64,000 nucleotides of DNA from Longitalea arenae (GCF_016924755.1 NZ_JAFFJX010000012.1:62001-126000); one strand, 5' to 3'. Shown: positions 45,744-55,289, counted from the first letter of the stretch. Numbers and translations are program-made. Notes: generated from the sequence alone by a model not told the origin.

Positions 45744-45852
45744 GTTTTTAGTTACCTGACTATTGGCGGAAACGGCAGGCGGGATGGCGCTGCTGTTTAT
45801 TTCTTAACCGGCTGAAGTTGACAAAACAGCTATCAGCTAAAAGTTTTTTATA
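45744..45852 (+). promoter_or_regulatory. Possible ribosomal-protein leader of rplM
   Basis: The 109-nt leader has GCTGTTT (about 45793-45799) facing AAACAGC (about 45824-45830), then AGCT-ATC-AGCT just before the start. L13 leaders have been described in Bacteroidia; I cannot confirm a match to that motif. Confidence 0.35.
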
Positions 45853-46296
45853 ATGAGCAAACTACATTTCACTACCCAACATGCGAATGCGGCTACCGTA
45901 AAACGCAACTGGTATGTTGTAGACGGTACCAATCAAACCGTGGGACGCATGTGCGCGAAAATAGCAGCTATTCTTCGTGGTAAGAATAAGCCCTATTATA
46001 CGCCACATGTTGATTGCGGAGACTACATCATCGTTATCAATGCCGAGAAAGTAAAATTCACCGGCAACAAGACCGAGGAAAAAGAATACCTGACCTTCTC
46101 AGGTTATCCCGGTGGTCAGAAAGCCGAAACAGCCCGCGAACTGCTGCGCCGTCGTCCGGAAGTAGTAGTAGAAAGAGCTGTAAAAGGTATGTTACCTAAG
46201 AATCGCCTTGGCCGCAAAATGTTCAAGAAATTATTTGTGTATGCCGGCGACCAACACGAGCATGCTGCACAGAAACCTCAATCATTAACTTTCTAA
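45853..46296 (+). CDS. rplM: 50S ribosomal protein L13
   Basis: 147-aa L13. Conserved segments: [48 protein letters not shown] is present across residues of about 21-68 and the C-terminal [38 protein letters not shown] follows. First gene of the L13-S9-S2-EF-Ts series typical of Bacteroidota, 14 bp before rpsI. Transcribed from the promoter at 45706. Confidence 0.97.
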   Translation: MSKLHFTTQHANAATVKRNWYVVDGTNQTVGRMCAKIAAILRGKNKPYYTPHVDCGDYIIVINAEKVKFTGNKTEEKEYLTFSGYPGGQKAETARELLRRRPEVVVERAVKGMLPKNRLGRKMFKKLFVYAGDQHEHAAQKPQSLTF

Positions 46297-46310
46297 TTGT
46301 TTAAACATAC

Positions 46311-46700
46311 ATGGAAAAGCAAAAAAATGCCGTAGGTCGTCGTAAAGAAGCTGTGACAAGAGTTTGGTTGTCACGCGGAACCGGTAAGATCACCGTTAAC
46401 GATAAAGACTACAAAGAATATTTTTCACTGGTATATCTGCAAAATCAGGTTGAACTGCCTTTAAAAGCAACTCAATCGATGGATAAATTTGATGTAAAGA
46501 TCAATGCTGCCGGCGGTGGTATGAAAGGCCAGGCCGAAGCTGCGAAACTGGGCATCGGTCGTGCTTTACTCGAGATCAGCGCTGAATACCGTCCTGCATT
46601 AAAAGCAGTAGGCGTACTGAAACGCGATCCGAGGTCTGTTGAGCGTAAGAAATTCGGTCACAAAAAAGCCCGTCGCAGCTACCAGTTCAGCAAACGTTAA
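46311..46700 (+). CDS. rpsI: 30S ribosomal protein S9
   Basis: 129-aa S9 with the family start AVGRRKEAVTRVWLSRGTG and the strongly basic C-terminal tail ending SYQFSKR, which reaches the P-site tRNA. It follows rplM by 14 bp and is co-transcribed. Confidence 0.97.
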   Translation: MEKQKNAVGRRKEAVTRVWLSRGTGKITVNDKDYKEYFSLVYLQNQVELPLKATQSMDKFDVKINAAGGGMKGQAEAAKLGIGRALLEISAEYRPALKAVGVLKRDPRSVERKKFGHKKARRSYQFSKR

Positions 46701-46787
46701 TCATTTCTTCTGTCTTTTGGCAGCATGTATTTGGAACCGTTTGTGTTTATCATCAAATTATCAAAACACATTTTCAACTTAGTTTAA

Positions 46788-47720
46788 ATGGAAAATAACA
46801 CTTCATTGCAACAGCAACTCCTGGATGCCGGTGTACACTTTGGTCACCTGCGTAAGAAGTGGAACCCAAAAATGTTGCCCTACATTTTTGCTGAAAAGAA
46901 AGGCATTCACATCATCGACCTCAATAAAACGACCGAAAGCCTGCAGGAAGCGGCTGCTGCCTTAAAACAGATCGCCCGCAGCGGTAAGAAGATCATGTTC
47001 GTTGGTACCAAGAAACAAGCTAAAGAGATTGTTACTGAGTGTGCCCGTAAAGTGAACATGCCTTTCGTTACCGAGCGCTGGCTGGGTGGTATGTTGACGA
47101 ACTTCAACACCGTTCGCAAAAGCGTTAAGAAAATGCAGAGCATCGACAAAATGCTGGGCGACGGCAGTGCTGAGTCTCTCACTAAAAAAGAGAAATTAAC
47201 CCTCGGTCGCGACCGCGATAAAATGGATAAAGTACTGGGTGGTATCAGCCAGCTGGGCCGTGTACCTGCCGCTTTGTTCATCATCGATATCGGCCATGAG
47301 CACATTGCGCTGGCAGAGGCCAAAAGACTGGGCATTACCACTTTTGGTATGGTTGATACCAACTGCGATCCTAATAAAGTTGATTTTGCGATCCCCGCAA
47401 ACGACGACGCTACTAAATCTATCGCAATCATCACCCAATACGTTACTGCAGCTATAGCTGAAGGTCTTGCTGAAAGGCAAGCGGCTAAAGATGAAGAAAC
47501 AGAAGAGCAGACAGACGACGAAAAAGAAAAGAAAGCACAACGCCTGCTGGCTGAAGCTGAAGCAGAAGCCGGTCGCGGTAAAGGCGGCGGCGGACGTGGC
47601 CAGGGTGGCGGCGGTGGCCGTGGTCATGGCGGTGGCGGTGGTCATCGCGGTGGCGGTCAGAACAGAGGCGGTGGTAACCGTCCTGGTGGCAACCGTGGAC
47701 CTGGTGGTGGCAGAAGATAG
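46788..47720 (+). CDS. rpsB: 30S ribosomal protein S2 with glycine/arginine-rich tail
   Basis: 310-aa S2. The core (LLDAGVHFGHLRKKWNPKMLPYIF, ERWLGGMLTNFNTVR, FIIDIGHEHIALAEAKRLGI, VDTNCDPNKVDFAIPANDDA) is normal and complete by about residue 228. After a charged helix (about 230-258) the last 50 residues are an RGG-like tail of Gly, Arg, His and Gln. S2 is usually 230-260 aa, so this is a real extension; the DNA of the tail is a degenerate GGTGGC repeat. No frameshift is evident. It is followed by tsf. Confidence 0.95.
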   Translation: MENNTSLQQQLLDAGVHFGHLRKKWNPKMLPYIFAEKKGIHIIDLNKTTESLQEAAAALKQIARSGKKIMFVGTKKQAKEIVTECARKVNMPFVTERWLGGMLTNFNTVRKSVKKMQSIDKMLGDGSAESLTKKEKLTLGRDRDKMDKVLGGISQLGRVPAALFIIDIGHEHIALAEAKRLGITTFGMVDTNCDPNKVDFAIPANDDATKSIAIITQYVTAAIAEGLAERQAAKDEETEEQTDDEKEKKAQRLLAEAEAEAGRGKGGGGRGQGGGGGRGHGGGGGHRGGGQNRGGGNRPGGNRGPGGGRR

Positions 47721-47985
47721 TTCACAGTTCTTGGTTTATAGTTCATAGTTCTTTCAGGTACTGCCCTTCACTGCCTTTGTGCAGTTCGATCGTGCAGCCT
47801 TATTATGAACCCGGCTATAGAACAACTATTGAGCCCCGCTTGCGTCGCACACTTTTACAGTTGTAACGCTGCTGAACAGACAGAATTAATAAAATGAAAA
47901 TGCTTCACAAAGGCGCGATTTGAATAGAATCTGGTTCTTTGTGACGCATTTTCAAATTTTTATAATATTTAAACTATCAAATCAT

Positions 47986-48825
47986 ATGTCAGGTGTTGCT
48001 ATTACTGCCGCTGATATTAACAAGCTGCGCCAGATGACCGGCGCCGGAATGATGGATTGCCGTAAAGCATTGACAGAAACTAATGGCGATTTTGAAGCTG
48101 CTATCGACTGGCTTCGTAAAAAAGGCGCCAAGGTAGCTGCACTGCGTGGCGACCGCGAGGCTAAAGAAGGTGTTGTACTGGCTAAGACCACAGCCGACAA
48201 TAAAACCGGTATCGCCCTTTGCGTTAGCTGCGAAACCGACTTCGTAGGTAAAAATGCCGACTTTATAGCCTTCGCACAAAGCATTATCGATGCTGCCGTT
48301 GCCAACAACGTAAAAAGCCTCGATGAGCTGAATGCTGTATCTATCAATGGTGCTAAAATAGCCGACCTGGTGAACGATAAACTCGCCAGCATTGGTGAAA
48401 AGATCGGGATCACCAAGTTCGAACGTGTTGATGCTGATTATGTAGCTTCTTATATTCACGGCGCTAACCGTATTGGCGTACTGGTAGGTTTGAACAAAGC
48501 CGCTGCTGAAGCCGGTAAAGACGTAGCTATGCAAATCGCTGCGATGAACCCGGTAGCTGTTGATGCCAGCTCAGTGCCTGCCGCTACTATCGAGCGTGAG
48601 CGCGCCATCGTTACCGAGCAGATCAAAACCGATCCGAAAATGGCCGGTAAACCCGATGAAATGATCAATAAGATCGCTGAAGGTAAACTGAATGCATTTT
48701 TCAAAGAAAGCACCCTGGTTAACCAGGCTTTCGTAAAAGACAATGGTAAAACCGTTGGCGATTACCTGAAAAGTGTTGACGGTGGCTTACAGGTTACCGA
48801 ATTCAAACGCGTAGCTTTAGGGTAA
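47986..48825 (+). CDS. tsf: Elongation factor Ts
   Basis: 279-aa nucleotide exchange factor for EF-Tu. The N-terminal UBA-like domain carries the signature LRQMTGAGMMDCRKALTETNGDFEAAIDWLRKKG, followed by the two core subdomains (GIALCVSCETDFVGKNADF, MNPVAVDASSVP) and KTVGDYLKSVDGGLQVTEFKRVALG at the end. I use the ATG at 47986 (MSGVAITAAD); the upstream ATG at 47920 adds 22 non-family residues. It follows rpsB after 265 bp and ends in a strong terminator. Confidence 0.96.
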   Translation: MSGVAITAADINKLRQMTGAGMMDCRKALTETNGDFEAAIDWLRKKGAKVAALRGDREAKEGVVLAKTTADNKTGIALCVSCETDFVGKNADFIAFAQSIIDAAVANNVKSLDELNAVSINGAKIADLVNDKLASIGEKIGITKFERVDADYVASYIHGANRIGVLVGLNKAAAEAGKDVAMQIAAMNPVAVDASSVPAATIERERAIVTEQIKTDPKMAGKPDEMINKIAEGKLNAFFKESTLVNQAFVKDNGKTVGDYLKSVDGGLQVTEFKRVALG

Positions 48826-48849
48826 GAGATCATCCGATCAAAATAAATG

Positions 48850-48884
48850 AAAGGGAAACTGCTTATGGCGGTTTCCCTTTTTTT
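48850..48884 (+). terminator. Terminator after tsf
   Basis: AAAGGGAAAC (48850-48859) and GTTTCCCTTT (48871-48880) form a 10-bp stem followed by TTTTTTT. A weaker similar dyad (GGGAAACCA/GGTTTCTC) follows at about 48967-48991. Confidence 0.85.
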
Positions 48885-49155
48885 AGGCCTGCGTGGCAGA
48901 CAAAGAAGGCCGTGGCTGCCAATGTAGACAACTCATTTTAGTGGTGATCTTCTTTCCAATGAATTAAGGGAAACCAGTTTACGGTTTCTCTTTATGTTTT
49001 AATAAAAAGTCCTTTCTTTGCACAGCCTTAATGGTTTGTGGTTTATGGTTTGTAGTTTGTGGTTGCTGCCAAAGGCGTAGGCTCACTATCGCTGGCGGCC
49101 TGAAGCAAAAGCAGCAATCTGTTTACCATTAACCGTTCACGAAAATCAGTCATAC
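48885..49155. other. Region between tsf terminator and pyrH
   Basis: No gene seen. TTTCTTTG (49013-49020) is one base from the -7 promoter consensus and may drive pyrH. A GGTTTGTGGTTTATGG word repeat lies at about 49030-49065. Confidence 0.45.
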
Positions 49156-49869
49156 ATGGTACCAAAGTACAAGCGCATCTTAGTAAAGCTCTCCGGTGAA
49201 TCGTTGATGGGCGATAAAAGTTTTGGAATGGACCCCGCTATCCTGGCACAATATGCACACGATATCAAAGAAGTAGCAGATCTGGGCGTTCAGGTGGCTA
49301 TTGTAATTGGTGGTGGAAATATATACCGGGGTATGAATGAGGCGGAAACTGGTATTGAACGCGCTCACGGCGATTATATGGGCATGCTGGCCACCGTGAT
49401 CAATGGAATGGCCATGCAGGCCATGCTTGAAAAAATTGGGGTTTTTACGCGGTTACAAAGCGCCATTAAAATGGAGCAGATCGCTGAACCTTATATCCGC
49501 CGCCGCGCTATCCGCCATGTAGAGAAAGGCCGGGTGGTCATTTTCGGTGCGGGTACCGGTAATCCTTACTTTACCACCGATACTGCCGGTTCACTGCGGG
49601 CCATAGAAATTCAGGCCGATGTGATCCTGAAGGGAACCCGGGTGGATGGCATATACACGGCTGATCCGGAAAAAGATCCTACTGCCAAAAAATACGAGAC
49701 CATCACCTTCCAGGAATGTATCTCCAAGAACCTGCGGGTAATGGATATGACGGCTTTCACCCTTTGTATGGAAAATAAACTGCCGATCATTGTATTTGAC
49801 ATGAACAAACCGGGCAACCTGCGCCGCGTAGCCTGCGGCGAAAAAGTGGGTACCCTGGTAAAAGGCTAG
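49156..49869 (+). CDS. pyrH: UMP kinase
   Basis: 237-aa bacterial UMP kinase of the amino-acid-kinase family, making UDP. The start [14 protein letters not shown], the glycine loop [27 protein letters not shown] and the [16 protein letters not shown] substrate loop are all conserved. In many bacteria frr follows pyrH; here an unrelated coiled-coil gene follows after a terminator, so frr must be elsewhere. Confidence 0.96.
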   Translation: MVPKYKRILVKLSGESLMGDKSFGMDPAILAQYAHDIKEVADLGVQVAIVIGGGNIYRGMNEAETGIERAHGDYMGMLATVINGMAMQAMLEKIGVFTRLQSAIKMEQIAEPYIRRRAIRHVEKGRVVIFGAGTGNPYFTTDTAGSLRAIEIQADVILKGTRVDGIYTADPEKDPTAKKYETITFQECISKNLRVMDMTAFTLCMENKLPIIVFDMNKPGNLRRVACGEKVGTLVKG

Positions 49870-49951
49870 TATTTGGCTGGTATACAGTTGCTTAAATTTA
49901 TTAAGCCCCCTTTTTGCAATTATCGAATTAACGTATTAAATTTCCTACATG

Positions 49952-49977
49952 AAAAACCACCTGCCGGGTGGTTTTTT
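49952..49977 (+). terminator. Terminator after pyrH
   Basis: AAACCACC and GGTGGTTT form an 8-bp stem with loop TGCCG, followed by a T run. Confidence 0.8.
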
Positions 49978-50070
49978 CATTGTCTTATCTCAAGATCCCA
50001 TGAAAAAATAGTGCTGTGCTTGAAAGATTACTTTCTGTGATGCGGTGTATCTTCTAATTCCGAAGCCGTT

Positions 50071-51132
50071 ATGAACTATTTATTGTCGGTGATACTGGGG
50101 TATCAGATGTACGTTGGGTTTATTGAAATAATTGTTTTCCTGCTGGGCGGGGTGGTCCTGGGCTTTTTTATTCATTTCTTCCTGGTAAGCCGAAGGACCA
50201 TGTCATTAAAGCTGCCAGAACCCGAACCTCCCATCATTGCCGACGCCGCTTTTCAAAATACCGACGAATGGCGCGTAAAATATTACGAGGATATGGAACT
50301 GCAGGAGAAAGTACAAATGCAGTTGCGCCGCGAGCTCGATGAAGTACGCGATAATGAAGAATTGCTCACTATCGAAGTGGAAGAGCTGCAAAAAGAATTA
50401 AAACGCCGGCATGCAGCCCCACCGCCCCCCGAGCCGGTAGCCAAACCTGCCCTTTCCCAGGAAGAACAATCTGAAGAATACCTGCTTCGCCTGCAAAAGA
50501 CCCAGGAAAGCCTTATTGAACAAAACCAGCAGATCACCTTATTGCTCGATCAGATAGAGCTGTTGAAGCAAACAGAATACAAACACATTGATACGCTGAA
50601 GACCAATGAGGCCCTGAATGCCCGATTGAACGAAATGCTCACGGTGCTTGCCAATAAAGATGCCCGTATCCTGGAGCTGGAACAAAGCCAGCTCTTATCC
50701 GGCGAAATGGAAGAGCGCCTGACCAAAGCCTATGAGGAATTCAACGCCCTGCGCGAGAAGTTGTCGAAAGTAGAGAACCTTTCTAACCCGCCCAGCCGCC
50801 AGTATGAGTTTGAGGAACTGCAACAAACGCATTTCAAACTCATCAGAGAATTTGATGAATATAAACAGAAACATCTTGGCCTGCTGGAAGAGAACCAGCG
50901 CCTGTCGCGGCTGCTGGCCGATACGGAAGAGAAATTGCGCGAATCGAATTTCCAGCGCCAGCAATTGCTGAAAAAGATCAGCTTCCTCGAAGAACTGAAC
51001 CGCGATCTGCAACTGATATCTGAGCATAATAAAAAGCTCGAAAGCCAGCTGCGCCGGATGAGTGAAATAGAAGTGATGCTGGCCCGGGTGCAGGGTAAGG
51101 ATAGCAATAAAGGGAATGAACCTCCGGAATAG
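50071..51132 (+). CDS. Membrane-anchored coiled-coil protein, unknown function
   Basis: A 353-aa protein with one N-terminal transmembrane helix (about 15-37, IVFLLGGVVLGFFIHFFLV) and then almost continuous coiled coil rich in Glu, Leu, Gln and Arg to the C terminus. No family motif recognised. An in-frame ATG at 50107 would still keep the membrane helix and could be the true start. The layout resembles structural or cell-envelope scaffold proteins; no assignment is made. Confidence 0.7.
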   Translation: MNYLLSVILGYQMYVGFIEIIVFLLGGVVLGFFIHFFLVSRRTMSLKLPEPEPPIIADAAFQNTDEWRVKYYEDMELQEKVQMQLRRELDEVRDNEELLTIEVEELQKELKRRHAAPPPPEPVAKPALSQEEQSEEYLLRLQKTQESLIEQNQQITLLLDQIELLKQTEYKHIDTLKTNEALNARLNEMLTVLANKDARILELEQSQLLSGEMEERLTKAYEEFNALREKLSKVENLSNPPSRQYEFEELQQTHFKLIREFDEYKQKHLGLLEENQRLSRLLADTEEKLRESNFQRQQLLKKISFLEELNRDLQLISEHNKKLESQLRRMSEIEVMLARVQGKDSNKGNEPPE

Positions 51133-51190
51133 GCAACGAGGCAACAAGGCAACGAGGCGACAAGGCAACGAGGCAACGATGAAACAAGGC
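51131..51190. repeat. Word repeat (GGCAACGAGGCAACAAGG)
   Basis: Five to six degenerate copies of GGCAACGA/GGCAACAA directly after the coiled-coil gene; same family as 25940-26096 and, inverted, 62034-62290. Confidence 0.6.
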
Positions 51191-51269
51191 GAGGCATACA
51201 GGCAAGTGCAGCTCGCTATATCTCCAGGATGGCTCAGCTACATTCAAACTGATATCATTCAAAAATAAG

Positions 51270-51298
51270 CACCCCGCAATACCTGGTATGGCGGGGTG
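51270..51298. terminator. Bidirectional terminator-like hairpin
   Basis: CACCCCGC (51270-51277) and GCGGGGTG (51291-51298) form a perfect stem; ATACC and GGTAT extend pairing inside. Lies between convergent genes. Confidence 0.7.
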
Positions 51299-51327
51299 AT
51301 TTCGTTTATGATGGGGGCTTTCTTTGA

Positions 51328-52410
51328 TCAATTGATTCCAACCAGCTTTTTAAAAGCTGGGTTTAAACAATTGCTCAGTTCTTTAAACGGAATATATACC
51401 TGAACGTTTCCTAACGCATAGGCGCCGACCTCATACGGATTATAATGGAAACCAATACCTTTCGAAGTAAGGAAGAAATTGTCTGTGAGCGGAATATCGT
51501 CCGCAAAAAGCACCTCAGATAGTTTTTCATCCGGTTTGAGCTTGTAAGCAGCGCGAAACTTTTTAACCAATAAACTATGCAGGTTTTTCCGGCATGTCAA
51601 AGTATCCAGCACATCGGTGATAGCAAGCTTGCGGTTATTTATGAGATCTATGCAAACGTATACTGTACCATAAATGCCATGGGCGCCACCTCCGTCAGTA
51701 TAGCCAAAGTCGGAAATGGTAAGTAATTGCGCATTTTGATATTCCACTTTTGCTTTGGAACTAAGCGCATATTCAGTAATTTCTTTGTCTTTTTCGTAGT
51801 TAAGAAAGCTGTTTTTCCGTGCGATCATGATCTTGCCGATCTCATCTTCCCCTTCCTTTACACCAAATGTTTCACGGATGACCTGCTTTATCAGGTTCGT
51901 TGCAGGATGTGTTGACGATGCTGCCGGCCATATAGCGGCAGCGTCATATGAAAGTTCAGGCCGGCTATAGTCATCTCCTTTTGGCAATTTTTTTGAACCG
52001 GTGGTGTAGATATAATCAAAGGCCAAGCCGTTATTCTCTTTTTTCTGCGTGATTCGAAATGATAAAAGTTTGCCATTATATGACCAGGTACCTGCATAGG
52101 AACTATCCTTAAAGTTCCCGGAAAGTATTTCTGATTCATTGTATTCACTGTCGTAATGCACCAGTTTCAAGAAATTGTCCTTTCCTATTTCTCCCGATAG
52201 TTCAATCGGTTCCTCAGCGCTGTTATAATAATAATTGCCTGTAAATTTTTCATTGATTCTGTACAAATGAAAAGTGACCGGGTATTTGTCGATGGTGCCG
52301 GTAAAATAGTAATAACGGCTTATAACAGGGCCCGTGGCCGGTTTGCTTTTTTGCGAAAATGCGGCATTGTAACTGCTTAATACGAACAGCAAAATAAATG
52401 TATATCTCAT
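51328..52410 (-). CDS. Exported DUF3298-containing protein
   Basis: A 360-aa periplasmic or surface protein with signal peptide (FILLFVLSSYNAAFSQ). The C-terminal part carries the DUF3298 motif (GIGFHYNPYEVGAYALGNVQVYIPFKEL) and DFGYTDGGGAHGIYG of the DUF4163/RsiV-type region; the N-terminal 120 residues resemble a lipocalin-like barrel (FTGNYYYNS, SGNFKDSSYAGTWSYNGK). Function unknown. No transmembrane anchor and no anti-sigma domain, so it is not RsiV itself. Confidence 0.75.
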   Translation of the reverse strand: MRYTFILLFVLSSYNAAFSQKSKPATGPVISRYYYFTGTIDKYPVTFHLYRINEKFTGNYYYNSAEEPIELSGEIGKDNFLKLVHYDSEYNESEILSGNFKDSSYAGTWSYNGKLLSFRITQKKENNGLAFDYIYTTGSKKLPKGDDYSRPELSYDAAAIWPAASSTHPATNLIKQVIRETFGVKEGEDEIGKIMIARKNSFLNYEKDKEITEYALSSKAKVEYQNAQLLTISDFGYTDGGGAHGIYGTVYVCIDLINNRKLAITDVLDTLTCRKNLHSLLVKKFRAAYKLKPDEKLSEVLFADDIPLTDNFFLTSKGIGFHYNPYEVGAYALGNVQVYIPFKELSNCLNPAFKKLVGIN

Positions 52411-52501
52411 ACGGGTAGTAAGTTAATCTGTAAATGCGGATGATCAAAATCAGTGGGGGGAATGAACGATGCTATTACCTTTGTGTTATAAAACAAAGGC
52501 C

Positions 52502-53146
52502 ATGTCATCGACAATCGCTGATATAAGGAAAGATTACAAGCTGAAATCGCTTCTCGAAAATGATGTAGATCCCAATGCCATCCGCCAGTTTGATACCTGG
52601 TGGCAGGAGGCATTGAACAGTGCGATTGATGAGGTGAATGCCATGACCCTCGCAACGGCATCTGCCGACGGGGTACCGGCTGCCCGCATCGTGTTATTAA
52701 AAGGCTACGATGAACGGGGATTTGTGTTTTTTACCAATTATGAAAGCTTTAAAGGCCTGCAGCTGGCCGAGAATCCAAGGGCCTGCCTGGTATTTTTCTG
52801 GAAAGAGCTGGAAAGGCAGGTGCGCATTACCGGATTGGTGGAGAAAGTAAGCGCCGGGGAAAGCGATCTTTATTTTAACAGCCGCCCTGAAGGCAGCCGT
52901 ATTGGCGCCTGGGCCTCGCCGCAAAGCCAGGTAATTGCGAATCGCGAATGGCTGGAGGAACGGGAGAAAAAGTTCCGTACCGATTTTGGCTCGCAAGCCC
53001 TCATACGGCCCGCTAACTGGGGCGGTTACCGGGTAAAACCCATAACTATCGAATTCTGGCAGGGGCGTCCCAGCCGCCTGCATGACCGTTTGTTATACAC
53101 GTTACAGCGTGATAATACGTGGACAATTGAACGATTGGCGCCATAA
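52502..53146 (+). CDS. pdxH: Pyridoxamine 5'-phosphate oxidase
   Basis: 214-aa FMN enzyme that makes pyridoxal phosphate. Family segments: [69 protein letters not shown], and the C-terminal [27 protein letters not shown] with the substrate-binding Arg and His. I use the ATG at 52502 ([12 protein letters not shown]). Confidence 0.95.
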   Translation: MSSTIADIRKDYKLKSLLENDVDPNAIRQFDTWWQEALNSAIDEVNAMTLATASADGVPAARIVLLKGYDERGFVFFTNYESFKGLQLAENPRACLVFFWKELERQVRITGLVEKVSAGESDLYFNSRPEGSRIGAWASPQSQVIANREWLEEREKKFRTDFGSQALIRPANWGGYRVKPITIEFWQGRPSRLHDRLLYTLQRDNTWTIERLAP

Positions 53147-53275
53147 TAACCGAGATTACTGGTAAACGTTGGAAACGAGGGCCGGCAACTTATGAAAATG
53201 AAGTTAGCCGGTGCCCGATAAAATGATATAACCTGCGGCGTGAAGTACTGGGGGGAAGGAAGTGTAAGGAGTGTC

Positions 53276-53325
53276 GAGATAAGAAGTAACAATTAAATGA
53301 CAGGATAATTCTTACTTCTTATCTC
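53276..53325. terminator. Inverted repeat between pdxH and the bTHX gene
   Basis: GAGATAAGAAGTAA (53276-53289) and TTACTTCTTATCTC (53312-53325) are perfect 14-bp inverted arms with a 22-nt loop, between convergent genes. Built from a word repeat (CTTACTTCTT) rather than a classical GC stem. Confidence 0.55.
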
Positions 53326-53343
53326 TTACTTCTTTGGCCTTAA

Positions 53344-53451
53344 TTAGGCTTTCTTTTTGGCAGCAGCCTTTTTTACCCTTGCAGGGCGGCTTTTTCCGAA
53401 TGAACCTTTAAAGGTTTTACCTTTTTTCGTTTTTTTATCTCCTCTACCCAT
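53344..53451 (-). CDS. 30S ribosomal protein bTHX
   Basis: A 35-codon gene: it starts MGRGDKKTKKGKTF and continues KGSFGKSRPARVKKAAAKKKA. The MGKGDKK.K.GK...GS.G..RP pattern is the small basic ribosomal protein THX found in Thermus and Bacteroidota, which sits in the 30S head. It is next to the HU gene and ends just before the inverted repeat. Easy to miss because of its size. Confidence 0.9.
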   Translation of the reverse strand: MGRGDKKTKKGKTFKGSFGKSRPARVKKAAAKKKA

Positions 53452-53491
53452 GTTATTTGTTTATGAATGTGAATTATTAGTTACGCAAAAA

Positions 53492-53533
53492 TAAAAAAAG
53501 CTCCGATACTTCGCATGCAGTAACGGAGCTTTC
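53492..53533 (-). terminator. Terminator after the HU gene
   Basis: On the minus strand AAAGCTCCG and CGGAGCTTT pair around a 15-20-nt loop followed by a T run. Confidence 0.75.
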
Positions 53534-53549
53534 CTGTGTAAGGCAGTAA

Positions 53550-53819
53550 TTATAATTTAGCCTGCAATTCTTTACCAGCTTTGAAACGGGCAACTTTTTT
53601 AGCTTTAATCTTAATCACAGCACCGGTTTGCGGATTACGACCATTGCGAGCTGCTCTTTTTGATACAGAGAAAGTACCAAAACCAACCAGGGTAACTTTA
53701 CCTCCACCTTTTAATGTTTTGGTAACTGCTTCAATAAAAGAATCGAGCGCAGTGTTAGCCTGTGTTTTAGTGATGCCTGAATCATCGGCAATTTTCGCAA
53801 TTAATTCAGCTTTGTTCAT
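53550..53819 (-). CDS. hup: HU-family DNA-binding protein
   Basis: 89-aa histone-like protein: MNKAELIAKIADDSGITKTQ, VTLVGFGTFSV, RAARNGRNPQTG, and the C-terminal IKIKAKKVARFKAGKELQAKL. The DNA-binding arm RNGRNPQTG is intact with its intercalating Pro. The ATG at 53819 is the conserved family start; upstream ATGs are not used. Confidence 0.96.
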   Translation of the reverse strand: MNKAELIAKIADDSGITKTQANTALDSFIEAVTKTLKGGGKVTLVGFGTFSVSKRAARNGRNPQTGAVIKIKAKKVARFKAGKELQAKL

Positions 53820-54107
53820 AGTGTGATTTTTTAAGAATTTATGCAGGGACAAATTTAGCCGGTTTTTGCTTGAAACAAAATTTTTTGGTCGAAAAATTAA
53901 CATTTGATAAAGTGCTGAAAACCGCTCGGGGCAAGGATTTTAGCAAATTGCAATGTTTTGTAATGTGTTTTGTGAATTGATGTTACACGCTGGAACGCTG
54001 TACTGCCTTATGTTTCATGCGATACCGGCTGAAATGCTGATCAGCAAAGGGTTTCATGGAATGCACTATAAGTGTGTGCCGCACGGAATTAAATTTATTA
54101 TCCACAC

Positions 54108-54413
54108 TCAGTTAACAACCTCCATTACTGTGCGGAATGCTATAAAGCGATCGCCCCACCTGTCAAATGCTTTCTTGTTTAATACAGGTGCAAATTCCTC
54201 TATGAATTGATAGTAATTCTCCAATGCAGGTGCAAAAAATTGCATCACAAAGGTCATTCCTTCCGAATCATCCTGCTCCAATAACCTGAACATAGTATGC
54301 GCTGTGAACAGTCCCAATGCCATTATCTCGGGTATATGTTGCTGCTGCTGCCATTGCAGCCAGGCTTCTTCTATCGCAGGATCAACCTTATAGGTGATAT
54401 TATAGGCAATCAT
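54108..54413 (-). CDS. DUF4286 family protein
   Basis: A 101-aa small soluble protein of the Bacteroidota-typical DUF4286 family (YNITYKVDPAIEEAWLQWQQQQHIPEIM). Dimeric alpha-beta barrel fold is likely. Function unknown. It lies 65 bp downstream of xth on the same strand. Confidence 0.8.
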   Translation of the reverse strand: MIAYNITYKVDPAIEEAWLQWQQQQHIPEIMALGLFTAHTMFRLLEQDDSEGMTFVMQFFAPALENYYQFIEEFAPVLNKKAFDRWGDRFIAFRTVMEVVN

Positions 54414-54478
54414 GGAAATAGATAAAACAAAAATGAGAAAAAAACGTTGCGTGGAATAAGGTGTAAAATCTACAATTG

Positions 54479-55249
54479 TCAGGACGGGTGCAGCTCCAGG
54501 AAAACCGGGCAGTGATCGCTGTAATTTATGTCATGATATATATCTGCACTTTTTAAACGGCTGCGCAACGGATCTGTAGCGTTAATGTAATCGAGCCGCC
54601 ACCCTTTGTTTTGCGCCCGTACCGTAGGGAAACGCTGACTCCACCAACTGTACCGGTGCGGTTCGGGATGAAAAGCACGGAAGGTATCGATCCAGCCATT
54701 CCGAAAAAATTTGTCCATCCATGCCCTTTCTTCCGGTAAAAAACCAGAACTGTTCTTGTTGCCTTTCGGATCATGGATATCTATATCGGTATGGGCAATG
54801 TTATAATCGCCGCACAGGATCAGTTTGGGATGCTTTTTTTTCAGGTCTTGCAGGTACAAATAAAAGTCATCGAGCCATTGGTATTTAAATGTCTGCCGTA
54901 CATCACCCGATGAGCCCGAGGGGAAATAGGCATTGATCAGCCGGATATCGCCGAAATCGAGCTGAATGATCCTGCCCTCATCATCACTTACGGCGTGTTG
55001 ATTACCGTATTCCACATGGTCGGGTTTTATTTTGGTAAATACAGCAACTCCGCTGTATCCTTTTTTCGATGCAGAGAACCAGTAATCATGATAGCCGCAA
55101 TCGGTGACCAATTGGCGGTTCACATTGTCTTTGGTGGCCTTTGTTTCCTGCAGGCAAATGATATCTGCCGGGTCGGTCTTTAACCATTCGCAAAACCCTT
55201 TTGTCATGGCTGCTCGGATGCCATTCACATTATAACTTATAATGCGCAT
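54479..55249 (-). CDS. xth: Exodeoxyribonuclease III
   Basis: 256-aa AP endonuclease/exonuclease III of base-excision repair. Motifs: RIISYNVNGIRAA, IICLQETKA (catalytic Glu), LILCGDYNIAHTDIDI, and SDHCPVFLEL with the catalytic His-Asp at the end. Divergent from the LOG-family gene, with 40 bp between start codons. Confidence 0.95.
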   Translation of the reverse strand: MRIISYNVNGIRAAMTKGFCEWLKTDPADIICLQETKATKDNVNRQLVTDCGYHDYWFSASKKGYSGVAVFTKIKPDHVEYGNQHAVSDDEGRIIQLDFGDIRLINAYFPSGSSGDVRQTFKYQWLDDFYLYLQDLKKKHPKLILCGDYNIAHTDIDIHDPKGNKNSSGFLPEERAWMDKFFRNGWIDTFRAFHPEPHRYSWWSQRFPTVRAQNKGWRLDYINATDPLRSRLKSADIYHDINYSDHCPVFLELHPS

Positions 55250-55289
55250 GAATTTTTGTTTAATTTGGCTGGCAATTTACATTTTTGAT

